From Rhizobium ruizarguesonis (GTDB lineage: Bacteria; Pseudomonadota; Alphaproteobacteria; Rhizobiales; Rhizobiaceae): a DNA stretch of 64,000 bases. This document shows positions 7,829 through 16,260 of the stretch, piece by piece (position 1 is the stretch's first letter; each line of letters starts with the position of its first letter). Made by a program: the position numbers and the translations under genes. The stretch lies in contig NZ_PQIG01000078.1 in the NCBI RefSeq assembly GCF_012349115.1, forward strand, positions 1 through 64,000, in the 5' to 3' direction. Under the pieces are notes generated by a model that was given only the letters and a program-made list of their open reading frames with translations, was not told where the DNA came from and searched no databases.

Positions 7829-8543
7829 GGCGTTCCCCTTATGGATGATTTCTATTGTTCCAGTATAATGGACGCATGTCTGTTTTACTGGAATAACGTT
7901 ATCAAGTGCCATCAAGGATGAATTGTCAATGGGTCGTGCCGAAAAAACGCGCAGTGGTGCGCGTGGCGATTTTTTTGGCAGCGCAGCATTTTTCTCTTGT
8001 TTCCGAGCTTCATCATCATGCCCCTCCCGCTCCGTGACCTGGCGGCCGAACCGAGCGTTTATCTTCGGTGGGTTGATGAAATCTCCGCCGGTGGGCTGCC
8101 GACGATGCGGCCGCAGAGCCGGCGCCTCCGGATCCGGCCGCCTTAGGGGGGTGCGGTCGCGGCGCGGATCAGCGAACCGGCCGCTTCACCTGCGGCGAAC
8201 GAGCCATCGAGTTGCAGGATAATCTGCCGGGTGAAGGCGAACAATTCACCCGCATGGCGCCGACGGTCGATTTGCGCGAAAGGCCCGACGCATGGATCGA
8301 GCGTTGCAAGCCGAACCATCCCGGTTCGAGGTAGCTTGATTGAAGTGGGGTGGGCAGCGCGGCTGAAGTGTGGGAGACAACCAGCCGAGCATATGGCCAG
8401 CCCAGCCGTCCTGGGCGCGGCATTGCAACGCATACAGCCGTCGCGCTGTTTGCGAGCTTTATCGTGTCCCGCTTCGGCCTTTCGATCACGGTGACGTTCT
8501 GCCGTCACCGATACTGCTCAGATATGGCCTCAGCTTGGGCAGA
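7829..8543. other. 715-base intergenic region with one inverted repeat and a possible gene remnant
   Basis: This region separates the second importer operon from the chemoreceptor gene. Near the importer it holds the inverted repeat TTCCAGTA-N20-TACTGGAA at 7858-7893. From about 8163 to 8332 the plus strand is open for some 57 codons with a protein-like composition (it includes FTCGERAIELQDN) but has no start codon, Shine-Dalgarno sequence or recognisable family, so it may be a decayed gene. I see no other gene. Confidence 0.4.
7858..7893. promoter_or_regulatory. Inverted repeat upstream of importer operon
   Basis: Perfect 8-base arms TTCCAGTA (7858-7865) and TACTGGAA (7886-7893) are 20 bases apart, giving half-site centres 28 bases apart. 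The repeat lies 30 bases before the binding-protein start codon. It is a plausible operator for a regulator encoded elsewhere. Confidence 0.4.
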
Positions 8544-10328
8544 TCAGAATTCCTCCCAATCAGACTTCAGCGCGACGGACGCCGACCCACGGATGGACGC
8601 GGCAGGCGAGGTACGAACGACTTTCAAAGCCGTCGGTGCGGCGGCGTGGCGATCCGCCTGCGCGAACGAAGACCTCGGTCTCGGTGCATCGTTGAAACGG
8701 AACTGTTCAAGAAGCTCGAAGAGCGCGGCAGCCTCTCGCGCAAGGCCGTGGCTCGCGGCCGTCTGCTCCTCGACCATCGCGGCATTCTGCTGCGTTCCCT
8801 GGTCGACGGTGTTGATGGACTGGCTGATCTCGCCGAGCGCAGTCGATTGCTCGCGCGCCGCCTCCACGATCGCCGTGACGTTGGTATTGATTTCGTGAAC
8901 CTGACTGGCGATTTCCTGGAGCGCGGATCCGGCATTCGTGACGAGGGCAACGCCGTTTGCGACATGAGAACCGGATGCCGTAATCAGGCTCTTTATCTCC
9001 TTTGCAGCTTTCGCCGATCGCTGCGCCAGTTCGCGGACCTCCTGGGCAACGACCGCAAAACCCTTGCCGGCCTCCCCTGCCCGTGCCGCTTCTACGCCGG
9101 CATTAAGCGCCAAAAGGTTCGTCTGGAAGGCAATCTCATCGATGACACCGATGATGTTGGAAATCTCGCGTGACGAATTTTCGATCTGGTCCATCGCTCC
9201 AATCGCGTCACGAACCACCTGGCCGGAATGTTCCGCATGGTTCCTGGTACGCGCCACGAGCTGACCGGCTTCCTCCGCACGGCGGCTCGAATCCTTGACC
9301 GTCGTCGTGATTTCCTCAAGGGCGGCGGCGGTTTCTTCGACGGATGCCGCTTGCTGCTCGGTACGTTTTGCCAGGTCGTCGGCCGCCGTGCGGATTTCGT
9401 TGGAACCGGCGGAGATCGCCTTGGCATTTTCGGCAACCGTTGCCATCGCGCCCTTCAACTTTTCCGAGGCGCTGTTGAAGTCGGAACGCAGCCTTTCCAG
9501 TGAAGGAATGAAAGGCTTCTGGATCGCCTGCGACAGGTCGCCATCCGCAAGATTCGTCAGGCAAAGCGCAAGTTGTTCGACATTTTCGACGCGCGCCGTG
9601 ACATCGGTCGCGAACTTCACGACTTTGAACACCTTGCCGTTCAGGTCAAAGATCGGATTGTAGGAAGCCTGGATGTAAACCTTCCGTCCACCCTTGCCCA
9701 CACGCGTGAATTCGTCGGCAACCAGTTGGCCGCTCGCAAGTTTCCGCCAGAATTCCTTGTAAGCCTCCGACCTCGAGTAATCGGCTTCACAGAACATCGA
9801 ATGATGTTTGCCCTGGATTTCGGCAAGCGAATAACCAAGCGCGGTCAGGAAATTGTCGTTCGCGGTCAGGATTTCGCCGGCCGGCGTGAATTCGATGATC
9901 GCCTGAGCCCGGGACAATGCGTCGATCTTGCCCGCATGCTCGGCAGATTTTTGCTTCTGCGCGGTGATATCGGTTGCAATCTTGATGACCTTGACCGGCT
10001 TCCCGCGTCGGAACACGGGATTGTAGGATGCTTCGATCCAGACCTCACGCCCGCCCTTTCCGAGCCGCTTATATTGTTGTTGATCGAATTTCCCGGCCGA
10101 CAGCTTCGTCCAGAAAGCCTTGTATTCTGCCGAGGATGCGTAGGCAGGTTCGACAAACATGCTGTGATGTTTCCCGACGATCTCCGTCAACTCGTAACCG
10201 AGCGCCCTGCAGAAGCTTTCGTTTGCGGTGAGGATATTGCCCGATAAATCAAACTCGATCATCGCTTGCGACTTCGACAGAGCCGCAAGAACCGCGACAG
10301 CATTTGCACCACGATCAAGAATATTCAT
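8544..10328 (-). CDS. Soluble methyl-accepting chemotaxis protein with two PAS domains
   Basis: This 594-residue chemoreceptor has no membrane segment. Two PAS domains with internal similarity occupy roughly residues 20-130 and 140-250; both contain GKHHSMF and GKGGR. A short HAMP-like linker (LADGDLSQAI) leads into an MCP signalling domain. Its conserved tip [22 protein letters not shown] is near residue 410. The protein ends in DWEEF, the type of C-terminal pentapeptide that tethers CheR/CheB. A TTG further upstream is in frame, but the ATG at 10328 is preferred because AGGGGGA lies before it. PAS pairs of this kind often bind heme or flavin and sense redox or oxygen; that is not proven by the sequence. 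Confidence 0.93.
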   Translation of the reverse strand: MNILDRGANAVAVLAALSKSQAMIEFDLSGNILTANESFCRALGYELTEIVGKHHSMFVEPAYASSAEYKAFWTKLSAGKFDQQQYKRLGKGGREVWIEASYNPVFRRGKPVKVIKIATDITAQKQKSAEHAGKIDALSRAQAIIEFTPAGEILTANDNFLTALGYSLAEIQGKHHSMFCEADYSRSEAYKEFWRKLASGQLVADEFTRVGKGGRKVYIQASYNPIFDLNGKVFKVVKFATDVTARVENVEQLALCLTNLADGDLSQAIQKPFIPSLERLRSDFNSASEKLKGAMATVAENAKAISAGSNEIRTAADDLAKRTEQQAASVEETAAALEEITTTVKDSSRRAEEAGQLVARTRNHAEHSGQVVRDAIGAMDQIENSSREISNIIGVIDEIAFQTNLLALNAGVEAARAGEAGKGFAVVAQEVRELAQRSAKAAKEIKSLITASGSHVANGVALVTNAGSALQEIASQVHEINTNVTAIVEAAREQSTALGEISQSINTVDQGTQQNAAMVEEQTAASHGLAREAAALFELLEQFRFNDAPRPRSSFAQADRHAAAPTALKVVRTSPAASIRGSASVALKSDWEEF

Positions 10329-10486
10329 TCGCAAATCCCCCTAGATTCATCGCTGTCGACCCAGCCATTTCGGGAATATTCGCCCATGCTTATTAACGGG
10401 GATTTAATTATGAGTATAACGTGCAGGATATTTTGTTTTCAACCAGCGCTGCGTTCATCAGGCGCATCCGGGCAAAGGCACCGGCC

Positions 10487-10501
10487 CCCTGCCCCGCAGG
10501 G
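10487..10501 (-). terminator. Short hairpin downstream of the DUF1217 gene
   Basis: A 6-bp GC-rich stem (CCCTGC/GCAGGG) with a three-base loop lies about 50 bases after the stop codon. There is no T-run, so it is only a weak terminator candidate. Confidence 0.3.
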
Positions 10502-10548
10502 CAGCGATGCACTTCGTCAGCTTCTCCGGGAACGGGCCTACAGGCCGC

Positions 10549-12732
10549 TCAACTGCTTTTCAACTGCGCCACCGCAAGCAGCGTGTCAGCGCTGATTGTC
10601 GCCGAGCCGGTCAGGATCGACAGGGCTGACGACGTGGTGCCCGTGCCGTTGGCCATGTCATACATGGCGGTGAAGCGTTGGATCAGATCGTCGACTTTGT
10701 CAGGATCCGACAGATCCTTCATGTCGATGAAATTGTCGACCATCTCGGCTTGCTTGTCGACGTCCATGTTCGAGACGTAACTGGACAGGTTGAAGGTCGT
10801 CGTAAAGAACTCAAAGAGCGCGCTGTCGCCCAGAATGTCATAGGCGTTCGAAATCTCCGGCGCCTTGCGTTCGAAATAGAGGGCAAGGCGCACGCCGGTG
10901 TTGCTGTCGCCCTGGTCGTCTTCGAGCGTCAGCCTGACATAGGAGTCGATCGTTTCCAGCACATCGCCGCGCTGCTGCACAGTCCCGGTCGGATCGGCGG
11001 AAATATTGCCGTCCTGATCGAAATTGAACGAGCCGACGAGTTCGCCGAAACGATTGTCGTCCAGCTTGTTGACATAACTATCTTCGTCGTCGAGATCGGA
11101 AGAAAACATCTTCTCCAACTCGTCCGACGTGACATCGTCCGGGTCGAGCCCCTTCGCCTCAAGCGCAAAGCTAACCAGGCGATCGTCGGCCAGAAATTCG
11201 CTGGCCGTGGTGATCGTCGCCATCTGCTCGCGAAAATAGGTGATCTCGTCATTCGCTGCATCGGTCGCCTCGGTCAGTTCGTCGCCTTCGAGGTATCGGA
11301 TTTTGTTCTGCTTGTAATAGGCGGCATAGTCGTCGACGACGGATTCCGACATGGCCTGCAAGGGAACGGTGACGTCACCATTGTCGTCGAAGTTGAAGGC
11401 TTTGCGAAAGGCTACGAACCGGTCGTCGTCGAGGCTGTTGACATAGCTTTTCGAGTCCGAGGGATCGCTTTCGAGAATTTTCCGAACTTCGCTTCTCGAA
11501 ACGCTGTCCGGGTCTATGTCATAGGCGCGCAACGCCATTTCCCACAGTTCCGGAAGATCGTCGTTGTCGTCGTCATCGTCGTCATCGTTCGATACGAGGA
11601 AATCATCGATCGAGGTGACGCTGGCGATGCGTGTCGTATAGTTGTCGGTGGCATCTTCCGTGCTGGCATTGGCGACCAGCACCTGATAATTTTCGTCGAA
11701 GGCTGCCGTGGTCGTGGCGGTCTGGTTCGAGGTCTGGGCGGTGTCGCCATCGGCAAGCGCGCCGTCCTCGTCGAAATTGAAGGCGTCGTGCAGGTCAGAC
11801 AAGCCGATCGCTTCGGCAATGTCGGCGCTTTTCAGGGCTGCCGAAATGTAGGAGTCGGATTCGTCGTCGGAAAGCCCGTAGGCGATCCTGAGATAGCCGA
11901 CCAGTTTGTCGTCGCTCATCAATTGGTCGACGGAGGTGATGTTGCCAATTTCGGCAGCAAAATAGGTGTCGTAGGCCTCCCCGGTTTCCGTGGACGCGAT
12001 CGTCGACGAGGCCACCGCATAAGCACTTGATACCAGCGAGATCTGGTCCTCCGACATCAAGTCGCCGTCGGTCGAGCCCTCCTCGTTGAAGTTGAAGGCC
12101 CTGGCCAGGCTGACATAGACGTCGTCGCCAAGCTGGTTGACGAAACTGTCGGCATTGTCCAGATCGCTCGTCAAAACCTGCTTCAGGAAGCTGCTGGACG
12201 TGTATTCGGTGCTGAGACCGAAGGCCGTCAGCGCATAGTTCTTCAGTCTGGAGCTCGACAGAAATTCATCGACAGAGGTGATCGACGAGATATTGTCTTC
12301 AAAATAATCCGTCTCGTCCGCGATGTCGTCCGCCTCGGTGTCGAAGGATTCCTCATAGGCATCGAGCAGATTGTCCCGCTGCACGTCTGACTGCGCCGTC
12401 TTCGTCTCGCCCCCGAATTTGAAGGCGGCGGCGAATTCGGCGTAGCGGCCGTCGCTCAGACTGTTGGCGAAGCTCGATGAATCGCTGAGGTCGCTTTCCA
12501 GCACCTTCTTCATGAAGGCCTTGGCATATGTCATGTCGTCGAGCCCGTAGGCCTTCATGGCATAGGAGTAGAGCTTATAATCGCCCATGAATTCATCGAC
12601 CGTCGTGACCTTGTCGATGTTTTCCTTGTAATAGGCACTGTCGCGGGAAACCGTTGCCTGCGAAGCCACACTCGAGAGACTGGCGTTCAGATTTCTGGCG
12701 ACCGAGAGGTAGCTCACATAGGTGGAAACCAA
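10549..12732 (-). CDS. Multi-repeat DUF1217 protein, flagellum-associated
   Basis: The 727-residue protein consists almost entirely of a repeated unit. Each unit contains an I..ITSVDEFL-like segment, then Y.ALKAYGL, then a VLESDLSD..SF.NSL.D.RY..F..AFNF segment. Five full copies lie at about residues 38-107, 147-218, 260-325, 370-455 and 505-585, with a divergent sixth near 620-690. This matches DUF1217, which I know mainly as a single domain in alphaproteobacterial flagellar clusters. A run of acidic residues (DDDDDDDNDD) sits near residue 383. The N-terminus is Ser/Val-rich without a Sec signal, as in substrates of flagellar export. The neighbouring flgE-flgK-flgL genes support a flagellar or cell-surface role. 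The exact function is unknown. Confidence 0.8.
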   Translation of the reverse strand: MVSTYVSYLSVARNLNASLSSVASQATVSRDSAYYKENIDKVTTVDEFMGDYKLYSYAMKAYGLDDMTYAKAFMKKVLESDLSDSSSFANSLSDGRYAEFAAAFKFGGETKTAQSDVQRDNLLDAYEESFDTEADDIADETDYFEDNISSITSVDEFLSSSRLKNYALTAFGLSTEYTSSSFLKQVLTSDLDNADSFVNQLGDDVYVSLARAFNFNEEGSTDGDLMSEDQISLVSSAYAVASSTIASTETGEAYDTYFAAEIGNITSVDQLMSDDKLVGYLRIAYGLSDDESDSYISAALKSADIAEAIGLSDLHDAFNFDEDGALADGDTAQTSNQTATTTAAFDENYQVLVANASTEDATDNYTTRIASVTSIDDFLVSNDDDDDDDNDDLPELWEMALRAYDIDPDSVSRSEVRKILESDPSDSKSYVNSLDDDRFVAFRKAFNFDDNGDVTVPLQAMSESVVDDYAAYYKQNKIRYLEGDELTEATDAANDEITYFREQMATITTASEFLADDRLVSFALEAKGLDPDDVTSDELEKMFSSDLDDEDSYVNKLDDNRFGELVGSFNFDQDGNISADPTGTVQQRGDVLETIDSYVRLTLEDDQGDSNTGVRLALYFERKAPEISNAYDILGDSALFEFFTTTFNLSSYVSNMDVDKQAEMVDNFIDMKDLSDPDKVDDLIQRFTAMYDMANGTGTTSSALSILTGSATISADTLLAVAQLKSS

Positions 12733-12939
12733 CGTCTGTCCCTTTGCATGAGCGCGCGCGCGAAAGCCTGCCGGCAGTCACGGTTGAAACTTTTCATGTT
12801 TGCTGAGATGTTGCCGCCGCTCATGGCGCATACGGACCGCATTCATGCGGCCGAATCAATTTAATAGAACCACATGGTACTATAATTATTCGAAAATGCA
12901 ACAGGACGTCCAAAGCCGAGGGATTGCGGCTTTATCGCG

Positions 12940-13587
12940 TTAAGCGGCCCCGACGCCCGCCGCAAAGATTGCAATGCAACGCCTGAGATGGGCAAGCAGC
13001 ACCGCCCGATCAGGCCAGGCCTGAGCGCGCCCTTCCGGCGGACCCATGCCGCCGAAAATCATATCCATCAGCATCCGGGCTCCGCTGGCCGGATCATCAA
13101 GTGACAACTTGCCTTCCGCCCTACGGTGGCTCAGCCAGTCGGTGAGGTCCTGCCGGCTGGCAAGCATGCCTTCGCGCTGCAGAATATCGACGAGCTCGGG
13201 AAACTGCGCCGCTTCGCGAAAGACGAGTTGCAGGAAACCGGCACGATCCGCGTCCTTGTCCTCATCCATATCGATCATGAAGATACGTTCGAGGCTCTCG
13301 GCGATCGAGATATCTTCAGCAGGCCGCGGCAAGTCGAGCATCAGGCGCCGATGCGCGCCGACCACAGCGGCAAACAGCTCTTCCTTGCTCTGAAACAGCT
13401 TGTAAAGCGTCTGTTTTGAAACACCCGCCTCGCTGGCGACGACTGCGGTCGTACTTCCGGCATAGCCGTATTTTACAAAAACGCGGCGGGCAATCTCGAC
13501 GATATGCGCCCGCTTGTCCTCGTCGCTTGAGACTTTCGGCCGGCCTCGCTTGCGCGGCTCATCTACGGGCTCGTCGGCAACATCCAT
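12940..13587 (-). CDS. TetR-family transcriptional regulator
   Basis: This 215-residue regulator has a basic N-terminal extension (RKRGRPKVSSDEDKR) and a TetR helix-turn-helix: TTAVVASEAGVSKQTLYKLFQSKEELFAAV, residues about 45-75. The C-terminal half is an AefR/AcrR-like dimerisation and ligand domain. It lies between the DUF1217 gene and the divergent EF-hand gene, so it may control either or both. No clear operator was found. Residues upstream of the HTH resemble the RGRP AT-hook-like start seen in many TetR proteins. Confidence 0.9.
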   Translation of the reverse strand: MDVADEPVDEPRKRGRPKVSSDEDKRAHIVEIARRVFVKYGYAGSTTAVVASEAGVSKQTLYKLFQSKEELFAAVVGAHRRLMLDLPRPAEDISIAESLERIFMIDMDEDKDADRAGFLQLVFREAAQFPELVDILQREGMLASRQDLTDWLSHRRAEGKLSLDDPASGARMLMDMIFGGMGPPEGRAQAWPDRAVLLAHLRRCIAIFAAGVGAA

Positions 13588-13750
13588 AATGATCTAGACC
13601 GCCTCATCGAAGCACAAGCCGACGCCCGCAGAAAGGAGACTACGATTTCTGAGGGACGATTTTTTCGATTGTGGCATTAGCAATTTCGATTTAGAGAACT
13701 CATCGGTTCTGTAATGCGTTGCATCCCCACCCTCTATCGATGGAGCGCTT

Positions 13751-14629
13751 ATGACGACCATTTCTGCCGCAACGTCGATCTCTTCCTATTCCTATAGCAA
13801 GAGTTCGACGTCAGCATCCCAGGACACCCTATCCTGTAATACGGTTTCGGCAAAAAAATCAACCGCAAGCCAGCAGCTCAGCGAAGACGCGACCAACAGC
13901 GCCGAGAAACTCATGTCGCAGTTGATGTCGTTGACGATGAACGGCCTCGCCGGTCAGTCCGCTTCCAGCGAGCAGCAGGACGGCGGCGCAGACATGGACG
14001 TTGCGCAGCTGGACAGCGATGGCGACGGGTACGTGAGCAAGGCCGAGTTCGTCGCAGCCCGGCCGTCCGATGTGTCGGAGGATGAAGCCGGCACGCTGTT
14101 CAACAGCTTCGACAGCGAAGGTTCCGGCTCGCTATCGGTCGATGCGCTGACCGAGGCCATGTCCGCCCAGCAGTCGGAACGCGCCGAGGGGCCGCCACCC
14201 CCGCCACCTTCCGACGATGACGAACTTGCATCCATGCTCTCCGATCTCGATACCGACGGCGATGGGCAGGTGAGCAAGGCCGAGTTCGTTGCAGGTCGGC
14301 CGTCCGATCTGAGCGAGGACCAGGCCGGCACGCTGTTCGACAGCTTCGACAGCGAAAGTTCCGGCTCGCTATCGGTTGATACGCTGACCGAGGCCATGTC
14401 CGCTCAGCGGTCGGAACGTCCCGAAGGACCGCCGCCGTCCGCTGACGATGACGATGACCAGTTTGCATCCCTGCTCTCCGATCTCGATACGGACGGAGAC
14501 GGGCTTGTGACATTGGACGAGTTTATGGCGGGTAAGCCGGACGACATCACCGAAAGTCAGGCGAGCCAGCTCTTTAGTCTGCTCGACACGTCAGGCACGG
14601 GTTCATTGTCTGCACAGTCCACGAGCTGA
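13751..14629 (+). CDS. EF-hand repeat protein, probably exported and calcium-binding
   Basis: This 292-residue acidic protein carries three pairs of EF-hand loops at an exact 79-residue period. The strong loops are DSDGDGYVSKAEF (from residue 88), DTDGDGQVSKAEF (167) and DTDGDGLVTLDEF (246). Each is followed about 33 residues later by a weaker DSEGSGSLS-like loop (121, 200, 279). Proline-rich linkers (GPPPPPP) separate the pairs. The N-terminal 45 residues are Ser/Thr-rich with no Sec signal. Similar EF-hand proteins with a Ser-rich start occur in rhizobia; export by the flagellar or a type I system is possible but unproven. The last loop ends close to the C-terminus and is probably incomplete. 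A GGAG sequence precedes the ATG. Confidence 0.85.
   Translation: MTTISAATSISSYSYSKSSTSASQDTLSCNTVSAKKSTASQQLSEDATNSAEKLMSQLMSLTMNGLAGQSASSEQQDGGADMDVAQLDSDGDGYVSKAEFVAARPSDVSEDEAGTLFNSFDSEGSGSLSVDALTEAMSAQQSERAEGPPPPPPSDDDELASMLSDLDTDGDGQVSKAEFVAGRPSDLSEDQAGTLFDSFDSESSGSLSVDTLTEAMSAQRSERPEGPPPSADDDDDQFASLLSDLDTDGDGLVTLDEFMAGKPDDITESQASQLFSLLDTSGTGSLSAQSTS
14012..14590 (+). repeat. Tandem 237-base coding repeats
   Basis: The EF-hand pairs are also repeated at the DNA level. Each unit starts with the GATCTCGATAC-type loop codons and includes AGCAAGGCCGAGTTCGT. The first two units are the most alike and the third has diverged. The close DNA identity suggests recent duplication or homogenisation. 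Confidence 0.65.
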
Positions 14630-14954
14630 CGGTCGTTAAGCCGTCGCCATTGCGGTCGCTGGAGGATCTGCACTGAGACGGTTTTAAAGCGACCCGGCAG
14701 TCGAGCCGGCAGAGCCTTCAGTCGGGTCGCTTGCGAAATATGGAAACGTTCGAATGGTGCGCCGTCACAGGCGCACGGATAACCAGCGCGCGGATGAGCC
14801 GAAGCGCCTATCGCCATCACGGGGTCAGTCCAGACAATCAGATCATCGACCAGTGTCGGCCTTTGCCCGGCGCCAGCGATGTGGTGCGCCCGCCATCCGG
14901 GCCCTGGAAGCCCCTCGTCACATGGCATGTTCCCAAACCTTAAAGGATCGAGCC
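14630..14954. other. 325-base intergenic region with a long hairpin
   Basis: The gap lies between the EF-hand gene and flgE. It contains perfect 10-base arms AAGCGACCCG (14687-14696) and CGGGTCGCTT (14723-14732) around a 26-base loop, which could end the EF-hand transcript. Short open frames further on lack family similarity and a good ribosome site. A promoter for flgE is expected here but no convincing -35/-10 pair was seen. Confidence 0.4.
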
Positions 14955-16247
14955 ATGAGCATTTTTGGAAGCATGAAAACCGCCGTCTCCGGCATGAGCG
15001 CCCAGGCAAACCGGCTCAGCACGGTTTCCGACAATATCGCCAACGCGAACACCACCGGCTACAAAGCCGTTTCGACGTCCTTTTCGTCATTGGTCCTGCC
15101 GTCTTCCTCGGGCAATTATAATTCAGGCGGCGTTCAGACCTCCGTGCGCCAGGCAATTTCTCAGCAAGGCGACATTTCCTATACGACGTCGGCCTACGAC
15201 CTGGCGATCTCGGGAGACGGGTTCTTCATCGTCGAAAGCGCCGACGGCACGCCTGTGCTCACCCGGGCCGGCGACTTCTCGGTCGACAGCGACGGCAATC
15301 TCGTCAACGGCGGCGGTGTCACGCTCATGGGATACTCCTATGACTCCGGCGTGCCGGCTGTGGTCGTCAACGGCTTCGACGGCCTGGTGCCGGTCAACGT
15401 CTCTCAATCGGGCTTGAGCGCCGTCGCTTCGAGCAGCGCTTATTTCAGCGGCAACCTGAACTCCGAAGCGACCGTCGTCACCGATACGACGACACTGCCG
15501 AGCGCGAACACGGCGAGCGTCACCGACGACACGCAGAAGATGTCGCTGGTTGCCTATGACAGCCTCGGCGGCACCGTCCAGTACGACTATTACTTCACCA
15601 AGACCGGCGTCACGACAGACGCGAGCGGCGCGGTCACCGGCAGCACCTGGGAGGTCGCGGTTTACCGCAATGCCGATGCATCCACCGGCAGCACGACGTC
15701 CTTTCCCTACTCTTCCGATGCCGTGAGCGTTGCCACGCTCTCCTTCGACGCCGATGGCCAGCTAACCTCCGCAACCGACACCGACATCGTCGATCCGGTG
15801 ACGGCCAAGACGATCACCATGGATTATTCCGACTTCACCCAGCTTTCCTCCGACTTCTCGGCGACGGGCTCGGCAGACGGCCAGGCGGCAAGTGCCGTGA
15901 GTTCGGTGTCTATCGGTACGGACGGCGTGGTGTCGGTCTCCTATGCGAACGGCGCGACGAAGGCTCTCTATCAGATTCCTCTCGCGACGGTTGCCAGCCC
16001 CGACAATCTGACGCTGCTCAGCGGCAACGTCTACAGTGCCAACGGATTATCCGGCGTAACGGTCACCGGCTTCCCGCAGACGAACGGGCTTGGCTCCATC
16101 CAGTCCGGTGCTCTCGAAAGCTCGAACGTCGATCTCGCCGGCGAACTGACGGAAATGATCGAGGCGCAGCGCAGCTATACCGCCAATTCGAAGGTGTTTC
16201 AGACCGGCTCCGATATCATGGATGTCCTCGTCAATCTGAAACGATAG
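14955..16247 (+). CDS. flgE: Flagellar hook protein FlgE
   Basis: The product is 430 residues long and builds the flagellar hook. The N-terminal rod/hook signature SGMSAQANRLSTVSDNIANANTTGYKA is present, followed by the FlgE-specific SGDGFFIVE and LTRAGDFSVDSDGNLV. The C-terminal helix ALESSNVDLAGELTEMIEAQRSY...FQTGSDIMDVLVNLKR is also complete, so the gene looks functional. The frame is open upstream, but the ATG at 14955 with AAAGGA before it gives the correct N-terminus. It is followed 13 bases later by flgK. No basal-body, motor or flagellin gene occurs in the window. Confidence 0.93.
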   Translation: MSIFGSMKTAVSGMSAQANRLSTVSDNIANANTTGYKAVSTSFSSLVLPSSSGNYNSGGVQTSVRQAISQQGDISYTTSAYDLAISGDGFFIVESADGTPVLTRAGDFSVDSDGNLVNGGGVTLMGYSYDSGVPAVVVNGFDGLVPVNVSQSGLSAVASSSAYFSGNLNSEATVVTDTTTLPSANTASVTDDTQKMSLVAYDSLGGTVQYDYYFTKTGVTTDASGAVTGSTWEVAVYRNADASTGSTTSFPYSSDAVSVATLSFDADGQLTSATDTDIVDPVTAKTITMDYSDFTQLSSDFSATGSADGQAASAVSSVSIGTDGVVSVSYANGATKALYQIPLATVASPDNLTLLSGNVYSANGLSGVTVTGFPQTNGLGSIQSGALESSNVDLAGELTEMIEAQRSYTANSKVFQTGSDIMDVLVNLKR

Positions 16248-16260
16248 GGAGGGCGCCGGC

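Noticed and set aside
10678..12030. Long open frame on the plus strand (about 450 codons)
   Set aside because: It is antisense to the DUF1217 repeat gene, and its apparent repeats merely mirror that gene.
14731..14943. Short open frame of 70 codons before flgE
   Set aside because: There is no ribosome site, no recognisable family, and it sits in a region with hairpins and a likely promoter.
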